From Torreya grandis (lineage: Eukaryota; Streptophyta; Pinopsida; Cupressales; Taxaceae): a DNA stretch of 64,000 bases. Below are positions 12,416 to 24,099 of this stretch, piece by piece (position 1 is the first letter of the stretch; each line of letters opens with the position of its first letter). Made by a program: the position numbers and the translations under genes. Where the stretch lies: NCBI GenBank assembly GCA_037957365.1, contig JARHVA010000638.1:3735001-3799000 (forward strand), given 5' to 3'. The notes under the pieces were generated by a model, which saw nothing but the letters and a program-made list of their open reading frames with translations, was not told where the DNA came from and ran no database searches.

Positions 12416-14229
12416 AGGATATTATGACAAATCTTTTGGTAAGGAGTGGAAAGATGGATCAATTATGCCAATCCACCAAACTTGTACCCACAAAACCTCT
12501 TTCAACACAAAATATAAATGGAATATTTGTTATGCCTATTATTTGAAGCCAACAAGGGGAAATAAGTGGAATTTGGAAGAGTGGATGTCTAAGCTTGTGA
12601 GAACTATTGTTTAATATTGAAATAAGTATTATATGTGTGAGTGTGGGGTCAAGAGTGAGCAATAAGGTCACAGGGGGAAAATAATATATAAGAAAATGAA
12701 TTATGCATTGTAGGAATTATATTAATACTTGGTAAAAAGTGGGAAATAGGTACATGGAAGACTTGGAGCCTTCAATGAAGGCTGGTTGTCATGTTTGAGG
12801 AAATGGTAGGAGGTTAGAATCTGTTGTATTTGACTTTGAGTGTATATAGATAAGAATCAAGTCATCAAGTACATTGAAACCATTTGGAGTGATGAGTCTT
12901 AGAATTTTACTCAATTTTTTTCATCACAAACCAAGTCAAAATAAGATGATGGCTCATTTGTGAAATTTGACCAAGAAGACACGTGTCACTAACTTTTGCC
13001 AAATTAGGCCTACAAGCCAAAATATGTCAGAGCTAATCACAAAATTTAGTGGAGAGGATAATTATGACCTAATCTACCCATTTAATATATTTTTGTGTAT
13101 TTTTGACCATATAAACTATTAACTATTTTAGTATACTCAACCTTATGTCAAATCATGACAAACATTAGAGTCTACCTTGCAAACATTGGTCAGTTTGGGG
13201 CATCTAAAGCTTGATTAAAAGCACTGAATTTGGTACGAATGGTCTCCATAGCCTACCAAAACATCCAATGACATACTCAATCTCCTAAAAAGAGTGAAAT
13301 TTCTTGTTTTTTTGACACAGTCCTCATCCAGTCAAGAAGGCAATCATCGAAGATTTCTAGAAGTTTTGTCAATTTTGGATGTCAAGAAGTAGTTTAGGAA
13401 TTGGAGAGCTCTTAAGATCATAAAATATGATGTTGATAACCTATATTTTACTATATAAGTGATAAAAATTAGTGTTTTCATGCAAAATTTTGAAGAAAGA
13501 CAAGTTTTGGCATGAAGGAACATGCAAACAGCTTAAGGTAAATTATGGTAAAAAGGGTAGGTAACATTGTGTCCATAAGGTGTGGAATGAGAGAATTCTA
13601 TTGTTTGAGTATTTGAAGGGGGTTATACCAAGTATTTTATGATCATCTAAGACCATATGTTACAACAGGTTGAGCTCTTGAAACATAGACCAAGATTTGG
13701 TCTTTGAGACCCAAAGAAGGTGCTTAGGAAGAAACTAGAATGAGATTGAGAGGAAATTTGTGAATGAGACATGAATGGAATGAGGTAAAATATGTATGGA
13801 CAGAGGTCAATGAAATCTTGGATGTAATACTAAGATTAAAAGGAATAAGTACTAGTTTTAAGAAGCTAAATTAAGTCCAAATAGTCAAAATAGGAGCTAG
13901 CTTATGAAAGAAGATTCAAATCAAACCATAGCAAATGAATGTCATTAGTTGAGTTTAGAACCAGGTAATGATGTTTTTGTATACTTATCCTCCATACCCG
14001 TACATTAGCATACAAACATAATTCAAATGCAATCAATGATATTATTACTTTCTTATAAGGGTCTAATTTACAAGCTTATCTTAACAAGTTATTTTCAATC
14101 TCATACCATTTTTAATTCTTAAGAATACTTCAAAACCAATAATTTATAATAATCTAAATACAAGTGATTCAAACAAGATTTACTTCATTGGTTTTATTAA
14201 ATATTCATGTACAAAATAAGAATTCCATG
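12416..14229. other. Intergenic AT-rich DNA, nothing recognised
   Basis: Stops in every frame. The short frame near 12,363-12,614 begins in the 555-bp repeat and runs out of it, with no known motif. I see no tandem structure here. Confidence 0.5.
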
Positions 14230-14415
14230 TATGAATGCCATATATAGGCATATAATGTCAATAATATATGCATTGCCATATAGGCATACACAAAATTACA
14301 TCATGTCTAACAACATAATATCTAATGTTGGGTGAATACGTCATATATGCATATGCAATGCCAAAAATGCATACATTACCATATATGCATACAAAAAAGT
14401 ACATCATCTAAAACA
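14230..14415. repeat. Two-copy degenerate repeat, offset ~103 bp
   Basis: 'CCATATAGGCATACA...TACATCAT' near 14,276 recurs as 'CCATATATGCATACA...TACATCAT' near 14,379. The sequence is rich in ATATGCAT palindromes. It lies directly beyond the 3' end of the minus-strand exon relics. Confidence 0.55.
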
Positions 14416-14422
14416 TACTAAT

Positions 14423-15055
14423 CATTGAATAGTTTCCCTCTCTTTGCCTTCTTCAAAGAAGACTCTCCTTGGGATGCTCTGCTTATAGATGGAGATATCT
14501 CAAATGCCTTAGATTGCTCCAAGGTTTGACTGCAGGTACTACGCTCATAGCTCACTTGCAACTAAACCTATTCAAATATAAAAATTATTATAAAATTAAC
14601 AGGTATACATGAAACCAAGTTAAGAAACTCATATTTTAAACTATAATAAAAAAACCATTTAAACATGCACTTACCACAATCTCATGGTCCTCCTCAATTT
14701 GCCATTGATGCTCAACTAGGTTAGTGCTAGGTTCAGTTGCATGAATAGGCATGTCAAATGATGAAGAAACATGAGGAGTTGTCATAGTGTCATTGGAATC
14801 AAACTATCAAATGTCATATGTAAAATTTGCATACACAATACATTTGTGCATATAAGTTATATTTTCCAAAGTATATAGTAAAATTATTAAAACAAAAGTA
14901 CTAAATTACAATTCAAAATTACAAGTGAATATACATACCTCGGTGAGTACCTATGAAAATGAAATTGTAGTAGCAATTCCTGAGTCTATCTTGACTTGTA
15001 GTGATGGAGGAGTGTCCATGCTAGTCATCAACTGAACAAACAACCTAATAATTAA
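14423..15055 (-). pseudogene. Decayed multi-exon gene, three exon-like blocks
   Basis: Reading the minus strand there are three protein-like blocks separated by AT-rich gaps with splice-like borders. Block 1 (~15,035-14,940) reads MTSMDTPPSLQVK... and ends at a GTATGT donor. Block 2 (~14,808-14,683) reads FDSNDTMTTPHVSSSF... and ends in HEIV with a consensus GTAAGT donor. Block 3 (~14,565-14,423) reads QVSYERSTCSQTLEQ..., ends in KRGKLFND and then stops. The composition is Ser/Thr/acidic and low-complexity, as in the tail of a plant protein or transposon ORF. A TAG near the end of block 1 would abort translation. Family unknown. It could be a host pseudogene or a transposon gene. Confidence 0.4.
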
Positions 15056-15190
15056 AAATTTGGGCAATTCATTGATTAAACAAGTTGCTAATAAACTTAG
15101 TCTTGTATACAATCCAAGATTCAAATATAGTCTAATAATTTGATTATTTTGGTATAAATTTTTGTGGAAGGTTAACTTAGGAACATGCAT

Positions 15191-16482
15191 AAGAGTGTTG
15201 AGAATAATATTTTTAGGAATCTAATTGGTCAAGAAGTGGTAAAATCCTATTTGTCCCTAGTCCTTGTTCTTGGAAAACATATAGTTTGTAAACTAAGAAA
15301 TTATGTTCCTTGTGTTTAGATTTGTAACTTGTTATGGATTCTAAAGTGTTTAAAGAAGGATGTTGAATGATAATAGAAAGGGGGAGATCATATTGATATA
15401 TTTTTATAGTGCTTTGACATTGAAAGAGGAAATAATCCATGAGTACCATGTTTGCTAAAGGGCAACATATAGTCAAAGGACTGAGTTATATTATGTTGAA
15501 ACTAGTTTGGGATTACATTGAGATTGTAAGGGGTATAAGATAGTTAATGAAAGTTTATAGAATCCCATATTAGGTTTTGAAGATATTGGGAGTTGAAGGA
15601 AAGGTAAAGTAACCTTGTACCCTATTTTCCTAAGTGCATAAGAAATGTTTTAAACTAAGAGTTTTCAATTTGTAATTGAGTGTGGGCTTTCAAAACTTGC
15701 TATCTAAATGAGAAAGTTGTATAGAGTCAGTAAAGACCCAATGAAAAGGGTTTGGTGTTTTGAAACCCACTAAGACAAAATTTATCCCCTTTAGTGTATG
15801 AAATGATATTTGACCATTAAATTTTTCCAAAAACTTGTAATCTTAAATTATTTGATGTCTTCTCACTAGTGGAAGCTTGTCAGGAATGGAAAAGTACGTA
15901 AATAAGGCTAGGATCTAGTGTTAAGCCTAGAGAAGGGTTAAGGGAGAAGGGGTGATACAGAAACAAGAGGATTTGTCCAATGAAGAGGGTCAAATTTTTT
16001 TTGATTCAACTGAAAGAGCCAAATGGGTATCTATAAAGATCAATAGATTATACATAAAGTTTGTACATGTTTCATAATAAGGAGGTTTATACAAATGGAG
16101 GGCTAATTGGTGAGAGGCCTAAAGAAGGAAGTATAATTTTCCTTAAGAGTTATATCAGAGGATTAATGTGGGATTTTTATGGGCCAAGTGGGTCATTAAA
16201 TTTGTAATTAATTTCTAGTGAATATTTGTCAGATGTTCCCAACAAGGAGCTTTAACCACAAACAAGGCTAGTAGAAGGTAAAGCTAGAAAGGTGTATGTG
16301 AGGGGTAAGTAGACAGACAGTTTGATTTAGTGACATGACCAAGGATGTAGAGAGAGAGTGATAAGAAGATATAAGTATTGATTTGACTAATATTATCATT
16401 GTTATTTGATTACCCAAAGCACTAAGGGAATGAGTTATGAATGGATGAAGGAGAACCTTGAAAGGAAGGGATATAAGTAGAG
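15191..16482. other. Intergenic DNA left of the LTR element, nothing recognised
   Basis: No domain, no tandem repeat and no boundary motif apart from the target-site duplication at its right end. The short minus-strand frame at 15,213-15,476 has no recognisable motif. Confidence 0.45.
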
Positions 16483-16487
16483 TTTGG

Positions 16488-17206
16488 TGATGCGCTAGTC
16501 ATTAGACTGCAACAGGGTAAAATATTTGTCTAGGTTCTGCATGTTCTATACTCTCACTTTGTTCTAGGCTCATGCTCTGCCGCTCTTTATTCAAATCAAG
16601 GGAATTCAAATCAACTATTCCTTTGTTGGAAAACTTAAAACTCTTCATTTACCTATTGGCTGTGATATCATTCTTGTTACCTTGTTTCCTCTATTTGATA
16701 ATCCTTATCTCCGCTCAAGTTCCTCAAATGCCCATTTCATCTTGGGTCTGTATCAAACAAATACCCCTTTCCAAATGCCCAATTAGTATTCGACATGTTG
16801 TATCTTCACACATCACGGCCAAAGTCTTTCAAAATGGATATAAGAGCTTCACAGACTCAAGTCCGTTCCAAATGAGTTATACCTCGATTTGATCTCATTC
16901 ACCATTAAAGTTTTTGAGCACATTTTCTATTGTCTTGCACACTTCAGCTATGACATGCAAAACTGTATCATCCACAAATGGAACTCGCACCACGTTTCAT
17001 CTCTACTGCTTGTCCCGATCTTCTATAGTACGTATAGACTTGCAGTCAAAGATTTCAAAAGACCCATGAAACCCCTCTGCACTTTCAACAGACTACAAAT
17101 ATGCGTTTATCTCCATGTCTAGACAGGACATATATATGTATGTATGTACTGTGGTCGCGTTCCTTTGTGGGAGCCACCTCACGTCTGTTTCCTATGAAAT
17201 AATACA

Positions 17207-17266
<60 letters not shown>

Positions 17267-17784
17267 ACATATCCTCTAAAAATATGGGATGGCATATACA
17301 CAACATATATGTTTTTGATTATGAAAGTGGAAGTATACATACTCTAACAATCTAAACTCTGTCCCTGCTAAGCATCCCAGTTTGAGTCAACTACTGGTAT
17401 CTTCGCTGCATTCTTACATGTTTGTTGATCATTCTTCCCCTCTCCTTGAATGATAGATTCTCCTTTTGTCCTTCCTCTTTATATCTTCCTCTTATCCCTC
17501 TCGAATGAATTTTCTTTTACTCTTTTTAAGAGCCTCCTCTCTAACTTCTACGCCCAATCTTGGGCTCAAGACAAAACACAATTTTTAATTTGTAACAATA
17601 TACCAATGTTGAAATAATTTCAACCACTCCTCCTTTATTTTCTCAATAGCCCCAAAAATTACTTTTTACCTTTACTTTTTACAATTACTCCTCATTAACA
17701 TCATATTGGAGGGAAAATACAATAAATTGAATCTAAATTCAATCATGACTTGCCAAGAAAATGAATGTAGATGCTCCTGCATCA
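16488..17784 (-). repeat. 3' LTR of the minus-strand retrotransposon (1,297 bp)
   Basis: On the plus strand it starts TGATGCG and ends CCTGCATCA, giving TGATGC/GCATCA terminal inverted repeats. It is closely similar over about 1 kb to 20,790-21,858 and to the reverse complement of 21,875-22,923, and its last ~70 bp match 22,924-22,996. It contains an (AT)27 tract at 17,211-17,264. The open frames at 16,572-16,892 and 16,889-17,122 recur in the other copies only because the LTR is repeated. Confidence 0.85.
17211..17264. repeat. (AT)27 microsatellite in 3' LTR
   Basis: 54 bp of pure AT. The same site is expanded to ~95 bp in the 5' LTR copy (21,515-21,609) and converted to a palindrome in the inverted copy (22,108-22,187). 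Confidence 0.95.
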
Positions 17785-17839
17785 TACTCTCCCTCTAGAA
17801 ATAGATACCTCCTCAATGTTCTAGTCTTCACTCTATCCC

Positions 17840-20335
17840 TGGATCCCAAGGTCTTGTTGCCAATAGCAATGCTTGTCTTTGTTTGGAATAGTCTTTGTCC
17901 TTCATCTTGCTTTTCTTCCTCTTTAGATATGTCCTTCTCATTTCTTTCTCAGCTGCCATCTCCCGCTTCCATGCTTCTTCATCTTCATACATGTCTTCTA
18001 GATCTTCTTATTTCATGAGCTTCTCCAATGGCTCATGTATGTCATTCACTTTAGCAACCTTCATACTTGCATACAAAACATTCAAAGCCACCTTAGAATC
18101 AAAATATTTAGGCCATGAAGCCTCTTGGCTGCCTTCACATTCTTGCTCCTTGATCAAAATTGTCTTGACCTCTGTGCTTTGCTCTTGTCTTGCTTCACTC
18201 TCACCAATGGTGTTCTCATCATGGCTTGTGCCTGTATGTAGCTCTCTTGAAGAACTAAAGAGATCTTCCAACATTCTCATTTCTTCCTTTAGTGAGCTCT
18301 CATCTGTCTCACTATTCTCTTCATCAAACTTGGGCTCATCACTCACAAGTATTACTTGTCCTTCACTAACCTTACTCTTCATCTCATCCCTTCTTAGCTC
18401 TTGCCTCAATTCATTTTCCATCTGATCAATGGTGCCACCATGTTGATACGTGCCTCTACACAACTCTTTTGGAGGATTCAACAACTCTTCTATCCTCTTC
18501 AACTCTTCACTCAACACAAGCTCATCCAAATCTTCATGTCCTATATCAAACTTAGAACCAAATTGTCTTTCATCCTCTATAAATACATTCATCCACTTTA
18601 TGGTTTCTTCATACATTTCAAATTCTTCATCAACATCAATATACTTATCAAATACAATTGCAGTATCCTTACCTTGTGTCTCCTTGCTCTTTTCAATCTC
18701 TGCTTGAAGCCATCTTGTTTGTTCTTTGTTTTCAATGAGGCATTGCTTTGTTGTATACCCATCTCTTTCCTCATCATCCATCCATTTGGAACTCTCTTAT
18801 TGCTGCATATTATTCCACATAGCCACTTTCCATTTTTCATTTCTCATGAAAAGATCATTAAAAGATTCAAAAACATCATCATAAACAATTTGTTTACCTT
18901 TAACCTCTTTGGTATACCTCTCAAGTATCATGTCTTCATGGAATGCCTCTTCCATACTCACCATCTCACCTTCATTCTCTTGGTTGCTTGAATCACCTTA
19001 AATCCTCTTCCATTGACTTCCTGGTGTTGTTGCCTCAACACTCACATCTTCTCTCTTTGCCTTCTTAGGCACCCATACTTGTTTCTTTCTCTTATCAATT
19101 GAATTCACAAGCCATTTAGGCATCCTGTAACCATGCTCTTGTGACAATACTAAAAAACAAACTTTGTTTGTCCTTTTATTCTCTTGCACACCTACATTCA
19201 TATTAGGAATATGATAAAATCCAATCTTATAAGGTAAACTTGCCTGCTTGCTTACTTGTTGCTTGCTTGTGTGCTTCACCATCCACTTAGGAATCACATA
19301 TCCATGGTTAATTGGAAACTTCACTTTTCCCTTTGCTTCTCTAACATGCATATCAATAGTTTCATGCTTATAAGAATAAGAAAAATCAATTTTGGAATTC
19401 ACCTTTACCTCCTTAATGGGTTGCTCCATTAGTTCTTTGACTTGCATAGCTTCTTGATTGTTTGTACTTTCTTCTTCCTTTATACTTGGTTGTTCTCTTT
19501 CCTCTTCTTAGATTTCAATGGCATCATGGAATTCATCTTCATCTTCTATCTCTTCTCTTGCTTGTATGGGTTCCTCAACACCTCCCTTATGCATTAACCA
19601 ATGCATCTCTTCTTCCTTATCAACAACAACAAACTTTTTCTTTTCTCTTACACATTCACTTGTGCACTTGGTGTTTCTTCTTGCACAAATCTCTTCGTTC
19701 TTCAAGGCCTTTCTTTTGACCTTCACAAGGCTGCTCATACCTGCAATTACCCATGCAAAGACAACATTAGATATAAAAATAAGAGACCACAAGGTCCCTA
19801 TGAGTGTTTTCTTCACCAACACTCTTATCTTTTCAAGTGCTCTTCCTGGCACTTCATCTTTTCTTTCTTCTCTTCTCTTGTTCTCCACAATGAGAACATT
19901 TTTCACAATCTCTTCCTCTTTTTGTTGCTCTCTTGGCAACCTTCTTATCTTCTTCAAGCCTCTATGGGCTTCTCTCTTCATGGCAATCTCATTTTGCCTT
20001 CTCCTCTTCACTAGGAGATCTATTGGCCACTTCAACCTCTTCCTCATTGGCCATACCCATGCTTGCTTGTCCATCTACATCCAAGACTCATATCTATCTA
20101 TAAAATTAGCTAAATCTCTTTTCAAACTATCAATCTCTTTATCAATTTCAATACTGGTCATACCTTTCTTCTTTTGGATGCTTATTTTCTTCTTGTTACC
20201 CTCATGTACTTTGCTATTCTATAGTGCCTTCAACAGTACTTCCATTTCTAAGATCTTCACCCAAGTCTTTTCCACCTTGGTCTCTTTATCCCTGTAGGTC
20301 CACTTGTCTCACCCAAGCCTTTCTCCTTGACTGGT
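17840..20335 (-). pseudogene. Retrotransposon-borne coding frame of unknown function, broken by nonsense codons
   Basis: One minus-strand frame stays protein-like from about 20,335 to 17,840 (~830 codons). Its longest open pieces (20,074-19,508; 19,447-18,998; 18,781-18,008) are all in phase, interrupted by TAA at ~19,510, ~19,000 and ~18,799, and by a few stops near either end. N-part: basic, charged, coiled-coil-like (KRRRQNE, REEQ-type runs), with one hydrophobic ~22-residue segment (LWSLIFISNVVFAWVIAGM) flanked by Lys. Middle: two copies of HGYxxPKWxV, the second followed by QVWVPKK. C-part: strongly acidic (KFDIGHEDLDE, EENSETDE), then basic (AEKEMRRTYLKRKKSK). No gag zinc knuckle, no protease and no polymerase motif. 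It could be a captured host gene or an element-specific protein. Splice-like sites near 20,674 and 20,487 hint at small upstream exons. Confidence 0.6.
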
Positions 20336-20773
20336 CTTTTGACAATCTCCTTGATCTCACCTAGGCCTTTTGCATCCTAGTCTTTTGATCCCACTTAATG
20401 GTTTTATTGAGCTTCACACTAAGTCATTGGTTTGTAATATGACACTACTTTAACCAAATATCAATAATTTCACAAATCCAAGCTTACCTTGCTTTGGATC
20501 TTCCTCTTGAGCATTCACTATGCTCTTTTTCTAGAGCTTCTCTTGGCTATTCACTAAGCTTTCCTTGGCTTCTTCTCCTCTTAAGCCTCAATGGCTTTAA
20601 AACTTCCTCTTCACCTGTTTACTTCTCAAACACAATAAACTCAAATCAAATATCAAAGTTACTCATACCTTTCCTCAACAAGGTCTTTTAGCACTTTGTC
20701 CTGTTGATCCTTTTCTCAATCTTGCAGCAACTTATTAGCAACCATGATCAATTACCAAATCCCAAGAGCTTCA

Positions 20774-20786
20774 GGCTCTGATACCA
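20774..20786 (-). other. Primer-binding site (initiator tRNA-Met)
   Basis: The minus strand reads TGGTATCAGAGCC, three bases inside the 5' LTR (which ends at 20,790). This is the standard complement of the 3' end of plant initiator methionine tRNA. It fixes the orientation of the element as minus. Confidence 0.9.
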
Positions 20787-21509
20787 AAATGATGCGTTGG
20801 TCATCAGACTGCAACAAGGTAAACTATTTGTCTAGGTTCTGCATGTCCTATACTCTCACTTTGTTCTAGGCTCATGCTCTGTCACTCTTTATTCAAATCA
20901 AGGGAATTCAAATCAACTATTCCTTTGTTGGAAAACTTAAAACTCTTCATTTACCTATTGGCTATGATATCATTCTTGTTACCTTGTTTCCTTTGTTCGA
21001 TACTCCTTGTCTCCACTCGAGTTTCTTAGATGCCCATTTTGTCTCGGGTCTGTATCAAACAAATACCCCTTTCCAAATGTGCAATTAGTATTCGACATGT
21101 TGTATCTTCACACATCACAGCCAAATTCTTTCAAAATGGATATAAGAGCTTCATAGACTCAAGTCTATTCCAAATGAGTTATACCTCGATTCGATCTCAT
21201 TCACCATTCAAGTTTTTGAGCACGTTTTCTGTTGTTCTGCACACTTCAGCTATGACATGCAAAACTGTATCATCTGCAAATGGAACTCGCACCACGTTTC
21301 ATCTCTACTACTTGTCCCAATCTTATATAGTACGTATAGACTTGTATTCAAATATTTCAACAGACCCATGAAACCCCTCTGCGCTTTCAACAAACTACAA
21401 ATATGTGTTTATCTCCGCGTCCAGACATGACATACATATGTATGTATGTACTATGGTCACGTTCCTTTGTGGGAGCCACCTCACGTCTATTTCCTACCAA
21501 ATAATATAG

Positions 21510-21611
<102 letters not shown>

Positions 21612-22107
21612 ACATATACTCTAAAATTATGGGATGGCATATACACAGTGTATATCCTTTTGATTATGAAAGTGGAAGTATACATACTCTAACAATCTAA
21701 ACTCTGTCCCTACTGAGCATCCCAGTTCCAATCAACTATTGGTATCTTCACTACATTCTTACATGTCTGCTGATCATTCTTCCCCTCTCCTTGAATGAGA
21801 GATTCTCCTTTTTTCCTTCCTCTTTCTATCTTCCTCTTATCCCTCTCGAATGAATTAAAAACATCATCATGATAGAAAGAGCAAAATAAAATTCATTCAA
21901 GAGGGATAAGAGGAAGAGAGAAAGAGGAAAGACAAAAGGAGAATCTCTCATTCAAGGAGAGGGGAAGAATGATCAGTAGACATGTAGAATGTAGCGAAGA
22001 TACCAGTAGTTGACTGGAACTGGGATGCTTAGCAGGGACAGAGTTTAGATTGTTAGAGTATGTATACTTCCACTTTCATAATCAAAAGGATATATTTTGT
22101 GTATACA

Positions 22108-22187
22108 CCATCCCATATTTTTAGAGTATATGTCCATATATATATATATATATATATATGGACATATACTCTAAAAATATGGGATGG
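22108..22187. repeat. Perfect 80-bp palindrome centred on a TA tract
   Basis: The sequence from CCATCCCATATTTTTAGAG... to ...CTCTAAAAATATGGGATGG is its own reverse complement over 80 bases, with the centre in TATATA at 22,147/22,148. The other two LTR copies have only one half of this structure beside their TA tract, so the palindrome arose in this copy. Confidence 0.9.
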
Positions 22188-23001
22188 CATATATATATAT
22201 AGACTGTATTATTTGGTAGGAAACAGACGTGAGGTGGCTCCCACAAAGGAACGCGACCACAGTACATACATACATATATATGTCCTATCTGGATGCAGAG
22301 ATAAACGCATATTTGTAGTCTGTTGAAAGCATAGAGGGGTTTCATGGGTCCATTAAAATCTTTGACTACAAGTCTATACGTACTATACAAGATCGGGATA
22401 AGCAGTAGAGATGAAACGTGGTGCGAGTTCCATTTGCGGATGATACAGTTTTGCATGTCATAGCTGAAGTGTGCAGGACAACAAAAAATGTGCTCAAAAA
22501 CTTGAATGGTGAATGAGATCAAATCGAGGTATAACTCATTTGGAATAGACTTGAGTCTGTGAAGCTCTTATATCCATTTTGAAAGACTTTGGCCATGATG
22601 TGCGAAGATACAGCATGTTGAATACTAATTGCACATTTGGAAAGGGGTATTTGTTTGATACAGACCTGAGACAAAATGGGCATCTGAGGAACTTGAGCGG
22701 AGACAAGGAGTATCGAACAGAGGAAATAAGGTAACAAGAATGATATCACATCCAATAAGTAAATGAAGAGTTTTAAATTTTCCAACAAAGGAATAGTTGA
22801 TTTGAATTCCCTTGATTTGAATAAAGAGTGACAGAGCATGAGCCTAGAACAAAGTGAGAGTATAGAACATGCAGAACCTAGACAAATAGTTTACCCTGTT
22901 GCAGTCTGATGACCAGCGCATCATTTAAATATAATAAATTGAATTTGAATTCAATCATGACTTGCCAATAAAATTAATGTAGATGTTCCTGCATCATTTG
23001 G

Positions 23002-23554
23002 TATAGAAGTTGATATAGCTTTGCATCAATGGATATATATAGAACCTCTTCTCCAACTAGATATAGTAGGTCTTTGGGCCCCCTAAGAAGGTGGTGGAGA
23101 CAAACTACTCAACCCCATCTATCTATATGGGGTTAAGGTCCACTATTTTTATATGGTCACAAGGCCTATGACATATACATATAGGCTATAGTTTATAGTC
23201 AACACTCTCCCAAAAAACCAATGGTATCTAAAAGATACTCTCCCAAAAAACCAATGGATATAACTAGGTACAATGGGATCAAGAGGTTATGCCATCTAGA
23301 TTTATAACTCCACAGATATAGATGAAATGCTCAAATGTTATCAAGATGGGAGTTGAATTGCTAGCTATGACTATTTTGGATATCAATCATAGAGATTTAA
23401 CCGCTATATATGATTAGGATAACAAATAATCAAGTGCTTGGCTATGAGGCTAGTATTTAAAAGAAAGGAGTGGTGTGAATATCGATGAATACATACTATG
23501 ATCGATTAGGAAATTGATAGAAATATATTGTACCAAATAACTTTTATCAAATGA

Positions 23555-23597
<43 letters not shown>

Positions 23598-23940
23598 ATC
23601 TAATCCTACTGATTGGGATTTACTTGCTATGAAAACTACATATAATGGGATATCAAATAAATATTCAAATTGCTATTTTGGTTATTGAAAACATATTTGA
23701 GATGGAGGATGAGTTTTTAACAAGCTACACCAATCCATGTTAATACATCAAAAAATAAAAAGTCTAACAAAATTATATTAGGTATTTTATATTTTCTTAC
23801 ACAAAATCTACCAAGGATGCAATTAAGGTGTATGAATGTACATCTATATTATTTAAGATTCACTTGAAATTTTACCTTTGTAAATGTATATGGTGTATTA
23901 CTGACACAGATAAATGTAGTATCTGGGTTAGCCCACTACA
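23002..23940. other. AT-rich DNA with one TG microsatellite
   Basis: No gene recognised. A 39-bp (TG)n tract lies at 23,557-23,595. A phrase around 'ctctcccaaaaaaccaatgg' occurs twice about 40 bp apart (near 23,208 and 23,246). Confidence 0.5.
23557..23595. repeat. (TG)n microsatellite
   Basis: 39 bp of uninterrupted TG. Confidence 0.95.
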
Positions 23941-24099
23941 TAGTTGTGATGTTGAAGGCAACGTCTCCTCTTGGAACACAAAAAAATACATATATATTAT
24001 TAAATTTAAACATGTAAATTAGTTTTTACCTTTTTAATTTTTAAATATAACTTAAAAATTAACATTAAATTTATTTAAAAGATACCTACATGTGTGTAG

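Noticed and set aside
16572..17122. Open frames recurring in three LTR copies (also at 21,030-21,371 and 22,121-22,839), which look like a conserved protein
   Set aside because: They recur because the LTR itself is repeated. There is no known domain, and direct and inverted copies have different breakpoints.
19508..20074. Hydrophobic segment read as an envelope-like protein
   Set aside because: A single ~22-residue hydrophobic stretch is not enough. There is no signal peptide or cleavage-site pattern, and the frame lies before the other blocks rather than after a pol gene.
22998..23010. TTGGTATAGAAG after the inverted LTR arm as a primer-binding site for a second plus-strand element
   Set aside because: The match to TGGTATCAGAGC is imperfect, it overlaps the TTTGG target-site duplication, and no internal region follows.
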